Below, piece after piece: positions 5,105-6,596 of a stretch of DNA of 6,596 bases. How positions within the stretch are numbered: the stretch's first letter is position 1; each line of letters opens with the position of its first letter. Origin of the DNA: an uncultured Clostridia bacterium (GTDB taxonomy: Bacteria; Bacillota; Clostridia; Christensenellales; UBA1242); contig CANQZB010000056.1 in the NCBI GenBank assembly GCA_947628195.1, positions 1-6,596 of the forward strand, given 5' to 3'. The position numbers and the translations under genes are program-made. A model generated the notes under the pieces. It saw nothing but the letters and a program-made list of their open reading frames with translations, had not been told where the DNA came from and ran no database searches.

Positions 5105-6311
5105 TATGATCTTGTTGCGAATATCTTATTATTTCAATTGCAAACAAAACTAATGCAATTACCGATAATCCCGTAATTACAATCGGCAGTATTATCCAAG
5201 GCATATAGTAACCACCAACCCATGAAAACACAAGATTAATAAATTGAGCAATATAAAAAGTAATGTTAATAAAATGCATTTTTGCATTGTTTATAATAAA
5301 CGCAGTAATAATTGTGCTGGCCAGCACAGGTATCATATATCTTTCGTGCATATTGGTAGACAACATGAATATGGCAGTGAACAAAAAGGAAGTTAGAATT
5401 ATTAAGTTCTCATTAGTCTGCTTTTTATAATATAAAACACAAACAAACACAACTAAAAAGAATATTAACATATAATTAATATATTTATACCAAACTGGAT
5501 AGGTCCGGAAATTTAATGCCATAATAAACCACAAGTTTAAAGCATTTGCACAAAAATTATTAAAATGCCCAACTTGTTTAGATAATATTTGCAATATATA
5601 TGTAATCCCTACAAATTTACTTAAATGCATATAAGTAAATGGTAAGAAACCTAGCCAAAATATGAACAAACTAATTGCACTATAAAGAATAATTTTAAAT
5701 AATTCTTTATTTTTTATCATTTTTAACAATAAGGCGAATGCAATTATTGGTAAAACAAATAAAAATTGAGCTTTGGTTAACAGCCCTAAACAGCAAGTAA
5801 CAAAAGTTAAAAAAATTTTATTCTTAATAAAAAGATATATGGCCAGCATTACAAAAAATAAGGTTATAACATCAATTTGACCCCACAAAATATCACCAAT
5901 TATTGCACCAGAAAAAGCAAATAGTAAAACAGCCATTAATAAATATTTCTTATCAACTTTTAAAAGATTAATTATTTTGTAAACCAATAAAATGCTCATA
6001 GCAAAGAAAATAATGCTTGGCAATCTGTATAGAAAAATTTCTGCACGCCCTGTTAGTGAACATTTTCTACAAATCAACGCAATAAATCCCGTTATTAATA
6101 AATACAAAGGCGGATAATCGGTTGGGAACGAATAACCGTAATCATAAAACTTGCCTGGCCCCATATCTAGGATTTCGTTCCCCCAACGTATAAAACAATC
6201 TAAATCTTTATGCGCAGGTATTAAACAATTCAAAATTAAACATAATGAAACGCTTGATACAATTATACATGCTAATAATAATTTATCGTTAAACTTAAAT
6301 AAATTTTTCAT
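5088..6311 (-). CDS. Polytopic GT-C family glycosyltransferase (Gpi18-like mannosyltransferase type)
   Basis: This encodes a 407-residue integral membrane protein with about 10-11 hydrophobic segments. GT-C enzymes take a sugar from a polyprenyl-phosphate donor and add it to an acceptor on the outer face of the membrane. Visible signatures are an Asp pair in the first outside loop (Asp36, Asp38 in KDLDCFIRW), FYDYGYSFPTDYPPLY (55-70), WGQID (143-147), TKAQF (179-183), ANALNLW (255-261) and MHERY (321-325). The DxD-like loop, YPPLY, WGQ-D, NALNLW and MHERY together are typical of bacterial Gpi18-related mannosyltransferase-like proteins. The actual sugar and acceptor cannot be read from sequence. 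The ATG at 6311 has AAAGGG eight bases upstream. The gene appears to be a single transcription unit, isolated by terminators on both sides. Arabinosyl- or other GT39/GT87-like activity is possible. Confidence 0.8.
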   Translation of the reverse strand: MKNLFKFNDKLLLACIIVSSVSLCLILNCLIPAHKDLDCFIRWGNEILDMGPGKFYDYGYSFPTDYPPLYLLITGFIALICRKCSLTGRAEIFLYRLPSIIFFAMSILLVYKIINLLKVDKKYLLMAVLLFAFSGAIIGDILWGQIDVITLFFVMLAIYLFIKNKIFLTFVTCCLGLLTKAQFLFVLPIIAFALLLKMIKNKELFKIILYSAISLFIFWLGFLPFTYMHLSKFVGITYILQILSKQVGHFNNFCANALNLWFIMALNFRTYPVWYKYINYMLIFFLVVFVCVLYYKKQTNENLIILTSFLFTAIFMLSTNMHERYMIPVLASTIITAFIINNAKMHFINITFYIAQFINLVFSWVGGYYMPWIILPIVITGLSVIALVLFAIEIIRYSQQDHKKELT

Positions 6312-6364
6312 TTGTTATACCCTTTCTTATTTTACATAATTTATAATTATAGTCAAACAATATT

Positions 6365-6385
6365 AAAAAACTCGGTTAAACCGAG
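6365..6385 (-). terminator. Rho-independent terminator after tRNA-Tyr
   Basis: On the minus strand CTCGGT, loop TTA, ACCGAG is followed directly by T6. It lies about 15 bases after the tRNA-Tyr 3' end and separates the tRNA transcript from the glycosyltransferase gene. Confidence 0.88.
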
Positions 6386-6399
6386 CTCTTTAACGTTTT

Positions 6400-6484
6400 T
6401 GGTGGGAAGAGGTGGATTCGAACCACCGAAGACGAAGTCGACGGATTTACAGTCCGTTGCATTTGGCCACTCTGCAATCTTCCC
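6400..6484 (-). tRNA. tRNA-Tyr (anticodon GUA), CCA encoded
   Basis: The acceptor stem GGGAAGA pairs with TCTTCCC. The anticodon stem ACGGA/TCCGT encloses loop CTGTAAA with anticodon GTA. The variable arm is long (class II, GAC-TTC-GTC stem), as expected for bacterial tRNA-Tyr. The T arm is GGTGG-TTCGAAT-CCACC. The discriminator is A, and CCA is encoded at 6400-6402. Confidence 0.97.
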
Positions 6485-6486
6485 AT

Positions 6487-6512
6487 AAAAATGCCCTATA
6501 ACAAGGCATTTT
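6487..6512 (-). terminator. Hairpin with U-tract between the two tRNA genes
   Basis: The 8-bp arms AAAATGCC (6488-6495) and GGCATTTT (6505-6512) enclose a 9-base loop. Read on the minus strand, the second arm ends in TTTTT. It may be a weak intrinsic terminator after tRNA-Thr or a processing spacer. The stem has few GC pairs. Confidence 0.5.
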
Positions 6513-6521
6513 ACAAATATA

Positions 6522-6596
6522 TGGAGCTAGTGAAGGGAATCGAACCCCCAACCTGCTGATTACAAGTCAGCTGCTCTACCGTTGAGCCACACTAGC
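6522..6596 (-). tRNA. tRNA-Thr (anticodon UGU), CCA encoded
   Basis: The acceptor stem GCTAGTG pairs with CACTAGC. The D arm is GCTC…GAGC. The anticodon stem GCTGA/TCAGC encloses loop CTTGTAA with anticodon TGT. The T loop is TTCGATT, with two G-U pairs in its stem. The discriminator is T, and CCA is encoded at 6522-6524. The 5' end coincides with the last base of the window, so the gene is complete but its upstream region is not visible. Confidence 0.96.

Noticed and set aside
6151..6339. Short plus-strand open frame overlapping the start of the glycosyltransferase gene.
   Set aside because: It has no ribosome binding site and is antisense to the conserved N-terminal part of the membrane protein.
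6329..6356. Minus-strand promoter TTGACT, 16 bases, TAAAAT for the glycosyltransferase gene.
   Set aside because: The boxes are good, but the start site would fall near 6322, inside the AAAGGG ribosome binding site, leaving a leader of about 11 bases. The AT-rich stretch offers other equally weak choices.

Overview
The window looks like a chromosomal segment of a low-GC, spore-forming Firmicute of the class Clostridia. It is AT-rich, has strong AGGAGG-type ribosome binding sites, and carries core sporulation genes with clear Bacillus/Clostridium family motifs. I cannot name the genus from the sequence alone.

Left two thirds (1..3604): the forespore sigma operon spoIIAA-spoIIAB-sigF is on the minus strand. 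spoVAC and the first 18 codons of spoVAD follow further along the same strand. This is the usual spoIIA-to-spoVA gene order, but a 503-residue lipoprotein gene on the plus strand (610..2121) sits between sigF and spoVAC. Its stop codon overlaps the sigF stop codon, and I see no terminator between the two genes, so their transcripts should be antisense to each other. SpoIIAA, SpoIIAB and SigF form the anti-anti-sigma, anti-sigma and sigma switch that starts forespore gene expression. SpoVAC and SpoVAD belong to the dipicolinic acid channel and uptake complex made later in the same compartment. The lipoprotein has an N-terminal lipobox, a long helical middle and a Gly/Tyr/Asn-rich patch flanked by two NxDTY motifs. 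I do not recognise its family.

Middle (3605..5104): a divergent intergenic region contains weak Spo0A-box-like sequences upstream of spoIIAA and a good sigma-A-type promoter for thyA. The thymidylate synthase gene is unusual. Its N-terminal part (3842..4543) is canonical through the dUMP-binding His/Tyr motif. About 254 bases follow that do not match the family, and then the expected C-terminal part resumes in another reading frame (4792..5076) without its own ribosome binding site. The simplest reading is a ThyA of about 411 residues carrying an insertion of about 85 residues and broken by a one-base frameshift. A sequencing or assembly error could also produce the break. A 30-base perfect palindrome closes the region as a bidirectional terminator.

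Right end (5088..6596): a minus-strand polytopic GT-C glycosyltransferase of the Gpi18-like type comes first. It is followed by a strong minus-strand terminator, tRNA-Tyr(GUA), a spacer hairpin, and tRNA-Thr(UGU), whose 5' end coincides with the window edge. Both tRNAs encode CCA. No stretch over 300 bases lacks a gene. The largest gap is 3605..3841.
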